Below are positions 1 to 10,483 of a stretch of DNA of 64,000 nt, one piece after another. Made by a program: the position numbers and the translations under genes. Positions within the stretch are counted from its first letter, which is position 1. Every line of letters begins with the position of its first letter. The DNA comes from Chlorophyllum brunneum (Eukaryota > Basidiomycota > Agaricomycetes > Agaricales > Agaricaceae): positions 248,001 to 312,000 of the forward strand of contig OY756150.1 of the NCBI GenBank assembly GCA_963576785.1. Reading direction: 5' to 3'. Under the pieces are notes generated by a model. The model saw nothing but the letters and a program-made list of their open reading frames with translations, was not told the DNA's origin and searched no databases.

Positions 1-482
1 CCACTAACATAACACTACCTTCCATGTAGATCGTATCCGTCTATATGTTTACATATTTGATTCGTGTCCAATCTCACAAAGGAGTCATCGCGCATATGAG
101 AAGAAGCGTCACCAAAGTACTTGATGGGTTTAAATTTACCAACTGATGTACTACCATACCAGATCTGTACGGAGTATCGACTGCGATGTTTCATAATGTA
201 CTCCTAATAGAGATCAGGGCTCAATCCCGTTGGATGCGCCGCGGGTGCTGGTTCATGTTCCTTCTGACCCCCGCGCAAGTGGCCTGGATTTTGGTTGTGC
301 TTTGGGATGGTCATAAGAAGTAGTTTGGACAGTTGCGACTCGAAACACACTAATGGACTCGGACATATCTACAAGTGTACAGTAAAGCCCGATGCATCAC
401 CATGCACACAACATCAGATGACAATGGTAGGATAAGTCCATACGAAACACACGACGGGGATGACCTGCAATTATCCTCACTG
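1..482. other. No gene recognised
   Basis: Only short frames without splice-site support or family signature. Nothing here could be assigned. Confidence 0.5.
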
Positions 483-713
483 TTAGGATGAGTTGGGACT
501 ACGCGATTCGCTACTGGGAGGCTGGCCTTGAGCCTGGGAACTGCTTTCAGCGCTGTCATACAACCAAAAGACTTCTGTCTTTCTGTTAACCTCTCCGATC
601 CGTGAAGTAAGGTAAACGGGCTTACTAGCGGCAGGCATTTTTCCTGAGTATCGTGACACTGACGGCATACTTGCCATCACAATTAGAAGTATGACACGGA
701 TCGCGAGTTGCAT
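483..713 (-). CDS. Candidate small secreted protein (76 aa)
   Basis: A single-exon minus-strand frame of 76 residues. It opens with a typical secretion signal: MQLAIR, then a hydrophobic run VILLIVMASM, with a plausible cleavage point near residues 18-22. The mature part is polar and Ser/Gln-rich and has no cysteine, so it is not a disulfide-rich effector type. About 90 bp upstream on the same strand an AATAAATAACC stretch (near 797-807 on +) could act as a TATA element. No family is recognised. The next coding gene starts at 1625 on the other strand. The signal-like N-terminus is seen directly; that it is a real gene is inference, since a 76-codon frame can arise by chance. Confidence 0.3.
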   Translation of the reverse strand: MQLAIRVILLIVMASMPSVSRYSGKMPAASKPVYLTSRIGEVNRKTEVFWLYDSAESSSQAQGQPPSSESRSPNSS

Positions 714-1624
714 GTTTCTCTGTGACCGTGGAGTGTGTTCTGAGCGGGGTGCTTGAGGTTTGGGAGTTCCGAGTCAAGATTTATCAACCGGCTGTTGGTT
801 ATTTATTCTGGAATCCAGCATCACCAACTATACTAAGTACCGACGATCGAGTGTAATTCCGTGATGAGTGTAGTGATTGGTAGACAACCCGAGATTGAAA
901 GTTGGTACCGCGATGAGATGGTCCATGCGACAGTCCATCTCAGACGAGTCCATCCCCGAGGTTCCCCTAGTACTGTTCTTGGTATCGATTGGTTCCACAG
1001 GTGTTCCATCATCACAATCATAGAAGAATATGGTTCTTGCTAACTTAGGCTCATCTTATAACTCGGGCCATCACTGCGGTGGTCGTAACCCCGTTGTTGC
1101 AGGTGCTGCGAACAGCGAAACTCGACCGCCCAAATTCACTTATATATCCACCAATCAAACATACATCATGCCACCGGGGTGTATCATTCTCCAATATCAT
1201 TGTAGCACAAGTGATGTCTTGTATACGGTGCTCCAAGCTGGAACAGAGATTGATTGAATCTGTTGTCATTAGCAAATTTCACGACTACTTCCAAAGATGT
1301 TATGATTACGATGATTCAGGATCGTGAGTGCAGACGATCTAGCACACCGCCGGGGGGGTTGCTATATTCCAGAAAACCAGGTCTGAAACACTAGGCTTCG
1401 ATACTAGTGACTCCACCAGTGGCACCTTCTGTTGTTGACTTGCGAGAACTTGATCTACATATTTTAGGGCCTTTGATGAGTTATTATTTCTGTAGGAGTA
1501 GGGCCAGTCAGTTTTCGGTTAGTCTTGTTGACTGGCTGTATCTTAAAAGCACGCACCTGAAGCCTCAGAATTGACCAGCCTCCCCCATCATCTGTGTTCA
1601 AGACAGAATCAGCTCAGCCCCACC
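714..1624. other. Intergenic, no gene recognised
   Basis: Several overlapping frames of 60-80 codons lie on both strands between 833 and 1327, but none shows domains, splice sites or consistent composition. The last 100-200 bp precede the start codon at 1625 and presumably hold that gene's promoter. Confidence 0.5.
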
Positions 1625-2836
1625 ATGTCTGATATTTTGTTCCAATCCCGGGATGCGCTTCTCAACTTGGCTCTCATTGAGAGCTTTGGTGGCGGTAAGT
1701 GCACTTGAAGTTCATGGGACTAAGGAGAAATGGACGACTGATAGTACCAAACATAGGAATATACTCAGCAATATTCTGGTTCACTATGTATATGCTATGT
1801 GAGTGAAGTATTTCTGATATTTCCTTGTAATACTGAGGATCCTGTGTGTTTGGTTAGTTTTCCATAAGGCAAAGCAAGCACCTCGTAGAGCATCCACTTT
1901 CTTGGTTATCGTTCCTCTTTATGTCCTGGCAATGGTTCACTTGGCCATGCCCTGGACCGTGGCTCGACTTGCCTTTGTAGTAAATGGGAATACGGCCGAT
2001 GATATCTTCAATAGCTTCGTGAACCAGCCGGAGTGGTGCATTGTGGTGTCAGTTATCTCATTCTTGTTGATGACACTTATAGCCGACTTTGTAACTGTAA
2101 GTCAATCCATCAATGGGATGAACGGCATCTAATGACATATAGGTTTGGAGGTGTTGGGTTATCTGGAATCGTGATTGGAGGGTTGCTGTTGTACCGCTGC
2201 TACTGATCTTCACTGGAACAGGTAAGGATAGTCGTGCCCACCTGCACTGTTACAGGCATACTGACGAACAATGTTCAGCATTTTGCATCATGAGTGCCGC
2301 GTTTCAAATTGACCCAAGTAGTGGACTCGCTACTAATCAATTCAATAAATATGCCAAGTATGGCTTCGTCTACTTCGTCCTTTCACTCTGCAGTACAGCT
2401 ATTTCAACCATTTTGGTTGTGTTTCGGATTGTTACTACTGCACAGCTGACTGGGCCTGTTACCGTGAGGTTCTACAAAAAGGTGTTGGAGATTTTAGTAG
2501 AGTCTACAGCGTTGTACTGCATAGCACTCATTGTCTATCTTCCTTTCCTCCTACGCGCCGACTTCAGTGATGCCTACTCTCAGGCAGTACTGATTGCCAT
2601 TACCGTATGTCAGATTTTGATTTTCACTGAACAGAGTCCATTGACTAACAAAATGGCAGGGTATTGCTCCTACGCTCATTACAGCTCGTGTGTGTCTTGG
2701 GGTTGCTAAGGACTACACCATTCACAATCAAAGTGACACCATTGTTGCACAAGTTGCCACAGGAGATAAGGACATACTTGGTTCCATGACGAAGGGAGCC
2801 TCAGATATTGAGGTAGGAAGCTTGGAGAACTGCTAA
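1625..2836 (+). CDS. Multi-pass membrane protein (7-TM-like, Agaricomycete family)
   Basis: Six exons: 1625-1694, 1757-1798, 1858-2096, 2143-2221, 2279-2604, 2660-2836. All introns are GT-AG and 46-62 nt long, and splicing gives one open frame. The product begins MSDILFQSRDALLNLAL and has about seven hydrophobic segments. It carries the hallmark WRCWVIWNRDWR loop between the third and fourth helices that recurs in a large family of mushroom membrane proteins of unknown function. A polar tail of about 50 residues follows the last helix. No GPCR ligand or G-protein motif can be claimed. The start was chosen because the first helix follows directly after it. The gene is the last host gene before the transposon island. 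Its fold class resembles the gene at 61824. Function is unknown; the exon structure is well supported. Confidence 0.85.
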
Positions 2837-3247
2837 AGGAAGACCGGGTTTTCTTTGAGTGCTTTTGGGGCCCAATTTTCATTGGAGTTTGGATGCTTAT
2901 GAACACTATAAATACCTGGCATTCATTTGGTAGACATTATAGAGATAATCCTACATTCCTGTTGCAAAGACATTGCTATATCACCTCTATTTTCTTTGTT
3001 AGTAACCATCATGGCATGATCCCACTGGATTGGTCACCTCAAGTACCCAGTATGTGAAATGGTCATTGGAAAGAGGATAGCATAGAGTGAATCCATGAAA
3101 ACCAAAGGTTCAGTTCTGGAAATTGAGGGTTACCTAAAGCAAGTCTAGTTGCACCATAGGCTATTGGGTGCAAGACTTATAAGTGGGGGTGACATTTACT
3201 TGAGTGTTCTTGTGGGGTTTTATATAGAGAAGAGGAGGATAGATGCA
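2837..3247. other. 3' flank of the membrane-protein gene, no further gene
   Basis: About 410 bp of AT-rich sequence between the stop codon at 2836 and the poly(T) that opens the transposon island. Nothing coding is visible. Confidence 0.5.
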
Positions 3248-3340
3248 TTTTTTATTTTTATTTTTTTATTAAGTCAACAATTTATATAGTGGTACTTGAA
3301 TGCAGTCTGCATGTACATATATACAAAAGATACAAGTACT
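3248..3340 (-). mobile_element. LINE 3' end (fragment D)
   Basis: A T-rich tract (3248-3270) followed by CAACAATTTATATAGTGG and further sequence reads, on the minus strand, as the 3' tail of the same LINE family as the long copy ending at 23274: a segment resembling GCAGACTGCATTCAAG, then the TATATAAATTGTTGA terminus, then poly(A). The rest of the copy is cut off at 3341, where a sequence beginning TGTTACAG is inserted. This marks the left edge of the transposon island. Confidence 0.75.
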
Positions 3341-4480
3341 TGTTACAGATTTGGCTACTAAGAGCAATCAAAGAGGATGTGACCTCTAGAATATGGCCTT
3401 AATACCTATCTCAGCCAAGTAACTGGATAAGCAAATGTTATCAAACTGTTATTACTCAATCAAGAAATGGGAATCCCATTTATCTTGTAACTCTTGAGTA
3501 ATGAGGGTGAGTAGAGAATAAGCAGTTAAGTAATCTTCTATTGATTGACAGCAACTGTCAATGGAAACTCTTCTTGGGTGATTAAGAAGGCTATCCCTGT
3601 AGAAGATCAAAGCTTAAGTTTTGACTTCCTAATACAGTTGGCTATTTATACTAACTACTTCTTTTCTATAAATAATATGGAATATAGATAACAAGACTGA
3701 AACAAGTTTCACAATGTGAAACTGATAGATATGAAATATGAAGCAAAATGCTACTAAAGATAAATATGAAACTGATAAAGATGAAACAACTAAATATAGA
3801 ATAAGGTGAAACTAATGGCAGTGAAATGGATGAGTGCTTACTCATCCTTGGAGATCTCAGATGATGACGATAGAGATTTGTCAGAACAGCTGCAGTCACA
3901 AGATGTGTAGGATGAGGTGGTAAATAGTGATGATAGTAACAATGGTGGTGATGGAAGAACTGCATCCATAGGCTGATTAGGATTGGATGATAAGGATGAC
4001 ATTGACATAGTTGGTTTTTCAGAGAGGTAAGACTCCTGTAACTTGATGAAGGCTCAAGTAGATTGCAATAGCAGGTGGGGAGAGTCATTGCTGTTGCTGC
4101 TAGGTATAGCAGGTTCATCATCTAGTGATAAATCCTTTGGTTGCATCTCTATATGATAGATTCCATTGGTGACTTGTTGGTGAATGAGTGCTTTGAGCAT
4201 TGGACTGCAAGTATACATGTAGGAGTGGATGTACTGCATTGTTTCCTCAGTGGTAGGTTGTGCTTTCCAACTGTTATTCCATGTATTGTAAAGATTGTTC
4301 TTGATGGTACATAAGTAGAGTCCATCAGTGTTACATACATATAAGTATGGTATATATTTCCAAGTGAGTCAGAGTAGAGAGTTAATGACAGCACCATTGG
4401 ATTGTAGTAGCAGTACAAGTAGTATTGCTTCTGGGAATTTATTGTAACCTCTGATGTAGGTTTGAGGTTCAGACATAACA
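3341..4480 (-). mobile_element. Unidentified LTR-type element, left inverted arm
   Basis: The outer end starts TGTTACAGATT. Read on the minus strand, the arm has a decayed coding frame (about 4440 to 3840), a stop, then an LTR-like region with a TATA-like TATAAATAGCC motif and the terminus TAACA at 3341. The coding part contains the segment LYVCNTDGLYLCTIKNNLY and ends in an acidic SSSSEISKDE tail. No protein family was recognised. A clearly alignable copy lies in opposite orientation at 14098-15230. Its insertion interrupts a LINE 3' end. The inner boundary near 4480 is where similarity to the other arm fades, so it is approximate. Confidence 0.6.
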
Positions 4481-5234
4481 GACAGAGGCTCTCAAGAATA
4501 TCTTAAATTTATCTGCCTCTGGCCTGAACCATATATTGTGGTTCCATTTGAATTAGGTCATTGCTCACTCTGAATATATGTCAAGTACAAGACTAAAGAT
4601 GAGAGTATGGTCCTTATAGAATGGTGGACCAGACAGATAGGGGACCTTGGCTTTAGCTTGTATGCTGCGCCCCTCCAGGTATCGTAGTGGTCTTCACTTA
4701 GATAACCTCTTGCCACTAGGATAAAGGTTGGATGCAGGTAGTGGACAAGTGGAAGGATTACTTATATAGTAGAGAATGATAGAAAGAGATAGCCAGAGAC
4801 TAAGTAGATTATCAGACTACTGAATACAAGTGTACCAAGGACTACTTATATACTAGTGGTGGAGAAGTATCAGAAAGTCAACAGACTAGATAATGGAGTA
4901 ACTGGACAGAAAAAGGTAAGAAAGACATCATATGATATCAGTAACAGGAACATAATGCAATAACACAACAGGTGATACTAAAGAACAGAGTAATAGAGGT
5001 AAAAAGGAATCAGAATGTAAAAGGAAACAAGATGGACAAAAGTAGATGGAAACAGATATAGGAAAGGTTGATTGATAGGTCCAGAATATAATCCATAAGT
5101 GATCCTCCATGAAAGCTGAAGACCTGAACTAAGGTAGAATCATGTCCATGTACAGGCATGCAAGTTACCGGTTGTAACAATATGCTGCCCTTTTGCTGAA
5201 TATCAGAAATGTATGCCTGTCTCTAGGGACCTAG
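4481..5234 (-). mobile_element. Degenerate LTR remnant with polypurine tract
   Basis: AT-rich sequence with the general make-up of the chromovirus LTR at 5767 (for example ACTTATATACTAGTGGTGG near 4846). It ends GGTTGTAACA at 5179, and the adjoining 5180-5194 reads as a polypurine tract on the minus strand (AAAAGGGCAGCATAT). That is the order LTR end plus polypurine tract seen at 6059-6075. The left end of this LTR was not found, so it is probably truncated. About 40 bp of unassigned sequence separates it from the LINE fragment that follows. Confidence 0.45.
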
Positions 5235-5766
5235 CCCAAAAATTTCAAGAACTCTATATTGGTTATTATCTCCAAGCCTAACAAGCCTGACTACTCCACT
5301 CCTAAGGTATTCAGACCAATTGTCCTCCTGAACACCATAGGCAAACTTATTAAAAAGATACTGGCATGATAACTCTAATTTGAGGCAGTCAAGTTCAATA
5401 TTTTCCACTCCCACCAACTTGGTTTGATCTTCCAGAGGTCAACCAAAGATGCAGGACTTTTTCTCATACACATAATCCAGGGTGGATAGACCAAGAAGAC
5501 AAAGACAAGTGTATTGGCTTTCAACATCACACAGTTCTTCCCTTCTCTTAATCATGACCTTCTGACAAGAATGCTCCTCAGGCAGGGATTCCCACCACAA
5601 GTGGAGGCTTTCTTTGCCAACTACCTCAAGGATAGACATACCATGTACTCATGGAATCATGAGTCCTCTCAGCAATATGATGCACCAGTGGAAGTAGGAC
5701 AAGGCTCTGTGTTAAGCCCTATTCTCTCAGTATTGTACCTTGCCCCACTACTCTGCATCTTCAAAC
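5235..5766 (+). pseudogene. LINE reverse transcriptase fragment (fragment C)
   Basis: Plus-strand piece of the LINE RT domain, colinear with 20360-20860 of the long LINE copy. Recognisable blocks are PDYSTPKVFRPIVLLNT-like sequence, an ITQFFPSLNHDLL block (motif A region) and VGQGSVLSPILSVLYLAPLL (motif B region). The motif A aspartate of the long copy (AFD) is Asn here (AFN). Frameshifts and a stop interrupt the upstream part. The fragment ends exactly where the chromovirus LTR begins at 5767, and its expected continuation is not found after the other LTR at 10776. Confidence 0.8.
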
Positions 5767-6059
5767 TGTTACGACCTTAGTCTGGGACTCAGGTTGCAAG
5801 TCTTTGGATAAAGACAAGGAAGTAGAGAAGAGAGTAAGGGATGATACAATTGGTAAAGTGTAAGGAATACATCAAGTATTACTACACTTTATATACTAGT
5901 AGTATGAGCTAAGAATAAAGGAGCAGAGTAAAGGAGTCATAGGGGACGAGTAGAACAAGTCACTAAGAGTACAGCCATAAGGGATGAAACAGATACATAG
6001 GAATGATAACTGTGACGGGCACATGATAGGAATGTACTATCTATCTATAGTTTATAACA
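5767..6059 (-). repeat. Chromovirus LTR (3' LTR on the coding strand)
   Basis: 293 bp, TGTTACGACC at one end and TATAACA at the other. By eye it differs from the LTR at 10484-10776 at 10 positions with no gaps, and every one is a transition. Confidence 0.93.
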
Positions 6060-6075
6060 ATACCTCCCTTTTTTA
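6060..6075 (-). other. Polypurine tract
   Basis: On the coding (minus) strand, AAAAAAGGGAGGTAT directly precedes the 3' LTR. This is the expected priming site for plus-strand DNA synthesis. Confidence 0.75.
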
Positions 6076-6103
6076 CTTTCATGACCCCATAAAATGCCAT
6101 AGT

Positions 6104-7042
6104 TTACTTGTTGTCTTGTTCTTTGTGTAAGGCATTGACAAGTTGACGTTTGGTAGGACCAATCATGGGAGTTCCTGATTTGTGTCGACATCCAATCCAA
6201 AAGAGGGCATAGTCTTGGCCTCCTCTGAAGAGGGCTATGGTGCATCCTTTGAATGTAGCGGTATCATTTGTTTCAGCTGCGACGAGGTTGTGTATTATCT
6301 CTTCCCAGTAGTTTTCTTCGAACTGTCCTCCATCTTTGAGTGTAAGATAAGATGGGGGCAGATTGAATATCATTGGTTTAGGTGGCGGGTCCATATCAGA
6401 CAGTTGTATGAGGAGGTGGTCTACTTTGTCTTGCATATCTGGTTCCATTAGATGGTCTGGAACAGACTTGTCGATTCCCTCCATTCCTTCGTCTAACCAG
6501 TCCTGTTCATTGTCTTTGTGGTAGGGTGGCTTGTTGGGTAAGGTAGTGGGGGTGTATGAGTCGAGATCCATTAGTCTCCATACAAGTCTGTAGGTGGGAT
6601 TGTCGCTCAAGTCAGTGAGGTGATTGAGTCTTTCGCCTGTCATGATTAAGGCACTTTGGATGCATCTCTTTGCATCAGAGTATACTAGTACGTTGAGGTT
6701 GGTGGCTGCTTTGTCTAATAACTCCTTCATGAGCTCATGTTTTCCGGTTGACATAGTAGTGGGAAGGGCTCTAGTAGTGGTAATGAGTAGAATGCAGCTC
6801 AGAGCTTTGGCTTGGATTTGGAGGTTGTTGATGGCATGTGTGATGTATGTGAGTCCTTTGGTTGTGGTGGTATAGTGCTCGATTTGATCTTCAGTGGACT
6901 GAGCATCGAGGAGGTTGTTAAGTTCTTGTTCAAATTCTACGTCGTTGGCTGGGAAGGGGGTGGGCTTGCATTTGGTGTGCATGGTGTGTTGTGAAGGTAA
7001 TCGGCAAAGTTTATGGTGCAGTGGATACAGCATAAGGTGCAT
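6104..7042 (-). CDS. Intact extra ORF of the chromovirus (312 aa, unknown)
   Basis: An uninterrupted 312-codon frame between the chromodomain and the 3' LTR, in the same direction as gag and pol. It is the only long frame in this element without a stop. The product is soluble and rich in Leu, Thr and Asp; I see no signal peptide, membrane helix or coiled coil, so it is not envelope-like despite sitting where env would. Recognisable features are only compositional: an N-terminal half with helical LLDKAATNL-type segments and an acidic proline-containing middle (MDLDSYTPTTLPNKPP). No family is recognised. It could be an accessory retrotransposon protein or a captured gene. An open frame is seen directly; that it is expressed is inference. 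Confidence 0.6.
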   Translation of the reverse strand: MHLMLYPLHHKLCRLPSQHTMHTKCKPTPFPANDVEFEQELNNLLDAQSTEDQIEHYTTTTKGLTYITHAINNLQIQAKALSCILLITTTRALPTTMSTGKHELMKELLDKAATNLNVLVYSDAKRCIQSALIMTGERLNHLTDLSDNPTYRLVWRLMDLDSYTPTTLPNKPPYHKDNEQDWLDEGMEGIDKSVPDHLMEPDMQDKVDHLLIQLSDMDPPPKPMIFNLPPSYLTLKDGGQFEENYWEEIIHNLVAAETNDTATFKGCTIALFRGGQDYALFWIGCRHKSGTPMIGPTKRQLVNALHKEQDNK

Positions 7043-7084
7043 CGAGTGTAGTGATCTCTTGTAACATGGGGTTTGTTGTTCATA

Positions 7085-8575
7085 ATTGTCGCTTTTTACC
7101 TCCTCTTTTTATAGGTTTTGTCCTCGAAATCTTGTCTAAAAATTCTTGAACTGCCTCCTTAGCATTTCCTAACTCTGACTCATTCTCCCATGTGTCTTCT
7201 TCGGAGGTATACCCTTTCTAGTGTACTAGGAATTGATTTCGTTGTCCTCTTTTGCGATGTCCTTGGATTTCATCTACCTTATATTACTCTTCATTGTTGA
7301 TGATCTCAGGCATCGGTGGTAGTGGGGTACGCTGGTTGTCGAACTCGGGTTTTTGATAGGGGGAGAGGAGTCTGCTGTTAAACACATCATGTATCACCCA
7401 TGTTTCAGGTAATTCCAATTGATAGCTTGTTTTGCCTATTTTTGCTTTTATCCTGAATGGTCCATATCATTTGTGATCCAGCTTTTTGGTTGGTCTTGTT
7501 GTCCTGATATTACTTGCTTCGAGCCAAACCTGTTCTCCTGGGGCATATTTGTGTTCTGGCTTAGTGCTGTTGCATTTCCCCATTTGTTCCTGACTGCGTT
7601 GTAACATTTTTGTCACTTCTTGTTGCATGTTTTGTAACTCCTGTATTTGCTCCGTGATTACAGGTGCTTTAGTGATGGTCGTTATATCTCCTTTCCAAGG
7701 GTGTCGTCCATAAACTATTTCGAATGGTGAATATCCAGTGGCTGTGTAGGTTTTGTCATTATATTGGAATTCCGCTGTGGCCAGCCATTTTTTCCAATTG
7801 TCTTGAGCATAGTTTATACATTTCTGGGGTATGTTTCAACCTCCTGGTTGATACGTTCCATTTGACCGTTGGTTTGTGGATGGTATGCCGTGGATAAGTT
7901 TTGCTGGGTTCCTGTTGCTTGACATAATTCTGCCATGAATTTGGATACAAATTGTGGGCCTCTGTCACTGATAATTCTTCGGGGTATTCCGTGTGTTCTC
8001 CATATGTCATCTCGATAGATATCTCCTAACTCCTTGGACGTTAAGGTGGTGTTGACTGCCCGTAATCTGATCATTTTGCTGAAACAATCGACTATGACAA
8101 GTATTGCATCATATCCTTCTGACTCTGGTAGTGGTTCTATTATGTCAATTGATATTTCTTCCCAAGGTTCCACTGGTGTCGGTAATGGATAGAGATGTGT
8201 TGTTGGTCTTGTTCGGAGTATTTTATTTCGTTGGCATGCTTCACATCCTCAGATGTATCGTTTGACATCGCTGCACATCTGGGGCCACCAATAACTCCGT
8301 TTAAGGAGTTCGATCATTTGGTATTGTCCCGGGTGTCCTACATCTGTTTTGTTGTGGTGTTGTCATAGTATTTCTTGTCGTATTTGGTTGTTGGGTAAAA
8401 CATATATTCTTCCTTCAAACATTGGTACCCCATCTGTTTCCCATATCTCCTTTGGTCACTTCTCTTTTTCTTTTAGCCATTGTGTTTCTCTTCTTGTCTC
8501 CTTTTGTATTTGGTGTTTTAGATCTTCTTCTCCTGAGATTTCCCAAATTTGTTGAATTGTGGTAATTGTGCTATC
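7085..8575 (-). pseudogene. Chromovirus integrase with C-terminal chromodomain (broken)
   Basis: Reading the minus strand: a short linker, then the H2C2 zinc finger (HHNKTDVGHPGQYQ...YWWPQMC..., then GCEACQRNK) near 8350-8210, then the DDE catalytic core at 8173-7814. The core shows SIDIIEPLP (first Asp), ISDRGPQFVSKF (second Asp) and the STAYHPQTNGQMERINQE block carrying the Glu. Further on, about 7255-7115, a chromodomain is legible: FLVH, a stop, then KGYTSEEDTWE. In-frame stops include TGA between the zinc-finger His and Cys pairs (near 8244) and TAG at 7218-7220, where the chromodomain family normally has Trp. There are also frameshifts in the spacer. Integrase inserts the cDNA copy and the chromodomain directs it to marked chromatin; this copy is not functional. 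Confidence 0.85.
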
Positions 8576-9205
8576 GTAATAATTGGTTGGGTAGTTTGGC
8601 AAAGTTCTTCTTGTTGAACAGGTGCCTATATGGCTGCAGGTATGTTGGTAGGTCTTCTGGGTTTGTTTGGTCAGTTTTCTTTTCCTCTATATGTTCTTTT
8701 ACCGTGCGTATTCTTTCGTTGAACCATATATCGTTGTGGTGGGTGGTGCAATCCTTCGGACATCTATTGAAGCGTATTATGTTGTTTGTCCAATCGATTT
8801 CTGGGTTGTGCTTGACTAGCCAATCATGTCCAAGATATAGGTCCATGCTCTCCAGTTGTGTTACCATTGCTTCGATTTCCTCCGTGTGTTTGCCATTGCT
8901 TAATACTAGTTGTGCTGTATCTGTTATTTCTCCCTTCTTGTTTTCAGTTCCATTGGCATTGATTACTCGTATTGGGGTTTCGAGGGGTTTGGTCATGATC
9001 TGTTCTTCTTCTACTATCCTCTGTGCTATGCACGTATGTATACATCCAGAATCCACCAGTGTGGTGATTTGCTTGGGTCCTTTCTTTGTTCTAATTGTTG
9101 AATCGAGGAGAAGTTCACACGTCGAGTTTTGTTTTTATGGGATCACATATTATCTATTGTGACATAAAACAGAAACTCTAGGTTTATTGGCTTGCGGGTT
9201 TGCAT
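8571..9205 (-). pseudogene. Retroviral-type aspartic protease and stub of reverse transcriptase
   Basis: The minus strand shows a pepsin-like retroviral protease: TLVDSGCIHTCIA with the catalytic DSG triad, then MDLYLGHDWLVKHNPEIDW, the conserved C-terminal block of chromovirus proteases. It continues into LPTYLQPYRHLFNKKNF, the linker that leads into reverse transcriptase. The frame then stops (8571) and the RT palm, thumb and RNase H are absent; roughly 1.3-1.5 kb expected for chromoviruses is missing. Upstream, the join to gag near 9205 is also interrupted. Protease would process the Gag-Pol polyprotein. Confidence 0.85.
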
Positions 9206-10390
9206 CTACTCAGAGCCTTCGACAAAATCCTCTTTTGTCTCTTCTTCTATCTCCTTGGTAACCTCTCTGATGTGCACTTTCTTCGGTGCTTTACAGTTCT
9301 TCAAGATGTGGCCCTGTTTGCCACAGTTATAGCACATTACTTTGGTGTATGCTATCTTCGTCTTCTTACAGCAGTATTTGGCAATATGCCCATAGAGGTT
9401 GCAGTTAAAACACCTTGGTTTACCATTCTGATCAGTGTCTGCCCTTTGTCTACCAATTTCCATTGGTTGTCCTCTACCTCCATAGGTGACTCCTGTGCTT
9501 GTTCTGATGTCTCCTCGTGTGATGTCCATTGTTTCGTATCCTTGTCCTACTGCAAGGATGGTATTTCTCCATTTGCTGTATATGTTGGGGATTGAGGCTG
9601 CTAGGTAGCCTACAATGGTTTGGATAATGTCTGCTCTGGTGTGTTGTTTGAGGAGGAATATGGCATGCACATTGTCAGTTCCTGCTTGGGTCTTTAATGC
9701 TTCGAACTCTATTAAGAAGTCTGCGGTGTTCCTCTTTCCCTGTTTGAACAACTTGATTTCCCCTTCTGCTATTGCTTTTCTGTTTCCCAAGGAGAAGGTG
9801 GCTACCATCTCCTTTGCAAAGTCATCAAATGCCAGTGTTTTCTTGTCTTGAATAATTTGTAATTTGGCATTGGCATAGGGACCTGCAAGTCCCCCTTTCA
9901 TTCAAGCTAGTATTCCAATTATCCTTTGCTCGTTATCATCGATTTTGTTGAAGAGTGTCCATAAGGACATTGCTCTCCACCAATCGTCAAACTTGGTTCT
10001 ATCTCCATTGAAGTATCCTGGTTCTGGGGCTAGGTTCTTTGGGAAGTTGATTTCATCAGCCATTTCTGATTCTGTTTCTGGTTCACTATGTTCGTTTTCG
10101 TAGGTCTCAGCGACTTCTATGTTGGATGTGACTTCGGCAATTTCTGTATCGAATGGGGTCTCGGCAACTTCTATGTCGAATGGGGTCTTGGCAACTTCTG
10201 TGTTGAATAGGGTCTCGAAAAGAGCTGTGTCTTCTTCTATACTGTAGTTGGATTTCTGCTGTTTAAGGCCTTCAGGGATTTCTGGTTCTGTTCATTGTTT
10301 GGATCCAGTGGTTACTGGTGATCCCTGGATATCTGTTGGTCTTGGAGCTCTTGGTCTTCTCGGTGTTCTTGATGAGCTACTGCTGCTCAT
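9206..10390 (-). pseudogene. Chromovirus Gag with two zinc knuckles (broken)
   Basis: A start codon at 10390 (MSSSSSSRTPRRPRAPRP) opens a gag frame interrupted by TGA near 10290 and again at 9902. Past the second stop the frame runs as 231 codons to 9206. In order: a low-complexity head, four copies of a 9-residue repeat, the capsid region (YFNGDRTKFDDWWRAM, then TLAFDDFAKEMVATF), and a nucleocapsid with CFNCNLYGHIAKYC and CYNCGKQGHILKNC, both C-x2-C-x4-H-x4-C knuckles. The C-terminus is acidic (EEETKEDFVEGSE). Gag packages element RNA into particles. The stops are single-base changes, consistent with transitions. Confidence 0.87.
10100..10215 (-). repeat. 27-bp tandem repeat inside gag
   Basis: About four imperfect copies of a 27-bp unit encoding nine residues of the type PFDIEVAET. 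Because the unit is a multiple of three the gag frame is kept. This is a likely site of copy-number variation between element copies. Confidence 0.75.
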
Positions 10391-10469
10391 ATACTGTCGT
10401 CCTGGTCGGAGGCTATTATTCCAAGCCTAGCTACGAATAGTGGCACCTCTCTTGCAAGGTGAGTCGAAT

Positions 10470-10481
10470 GATACTTTACCA
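10470..10481 (-). other. Candidate primer-binding site
   Basis: On the coding strand TGGTAAAGTATC starts two bases after the 5' LTR, the position and TGG start expected for a tRNA 3'-end (CCA) primer-binding site. The reverse complement reads like a tRNA acceptor/T-arm end. The tRNA species was not identified. Confidence 0.45.
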
Positions 10482-10483
10482 AA

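Noticed and set aside
6104..7042. Envelope gene of a gypsy-type element
   Set aside because: The position fits, but there is no signal peptide, membrane segment or glycoprotein-like cysteine pattern.
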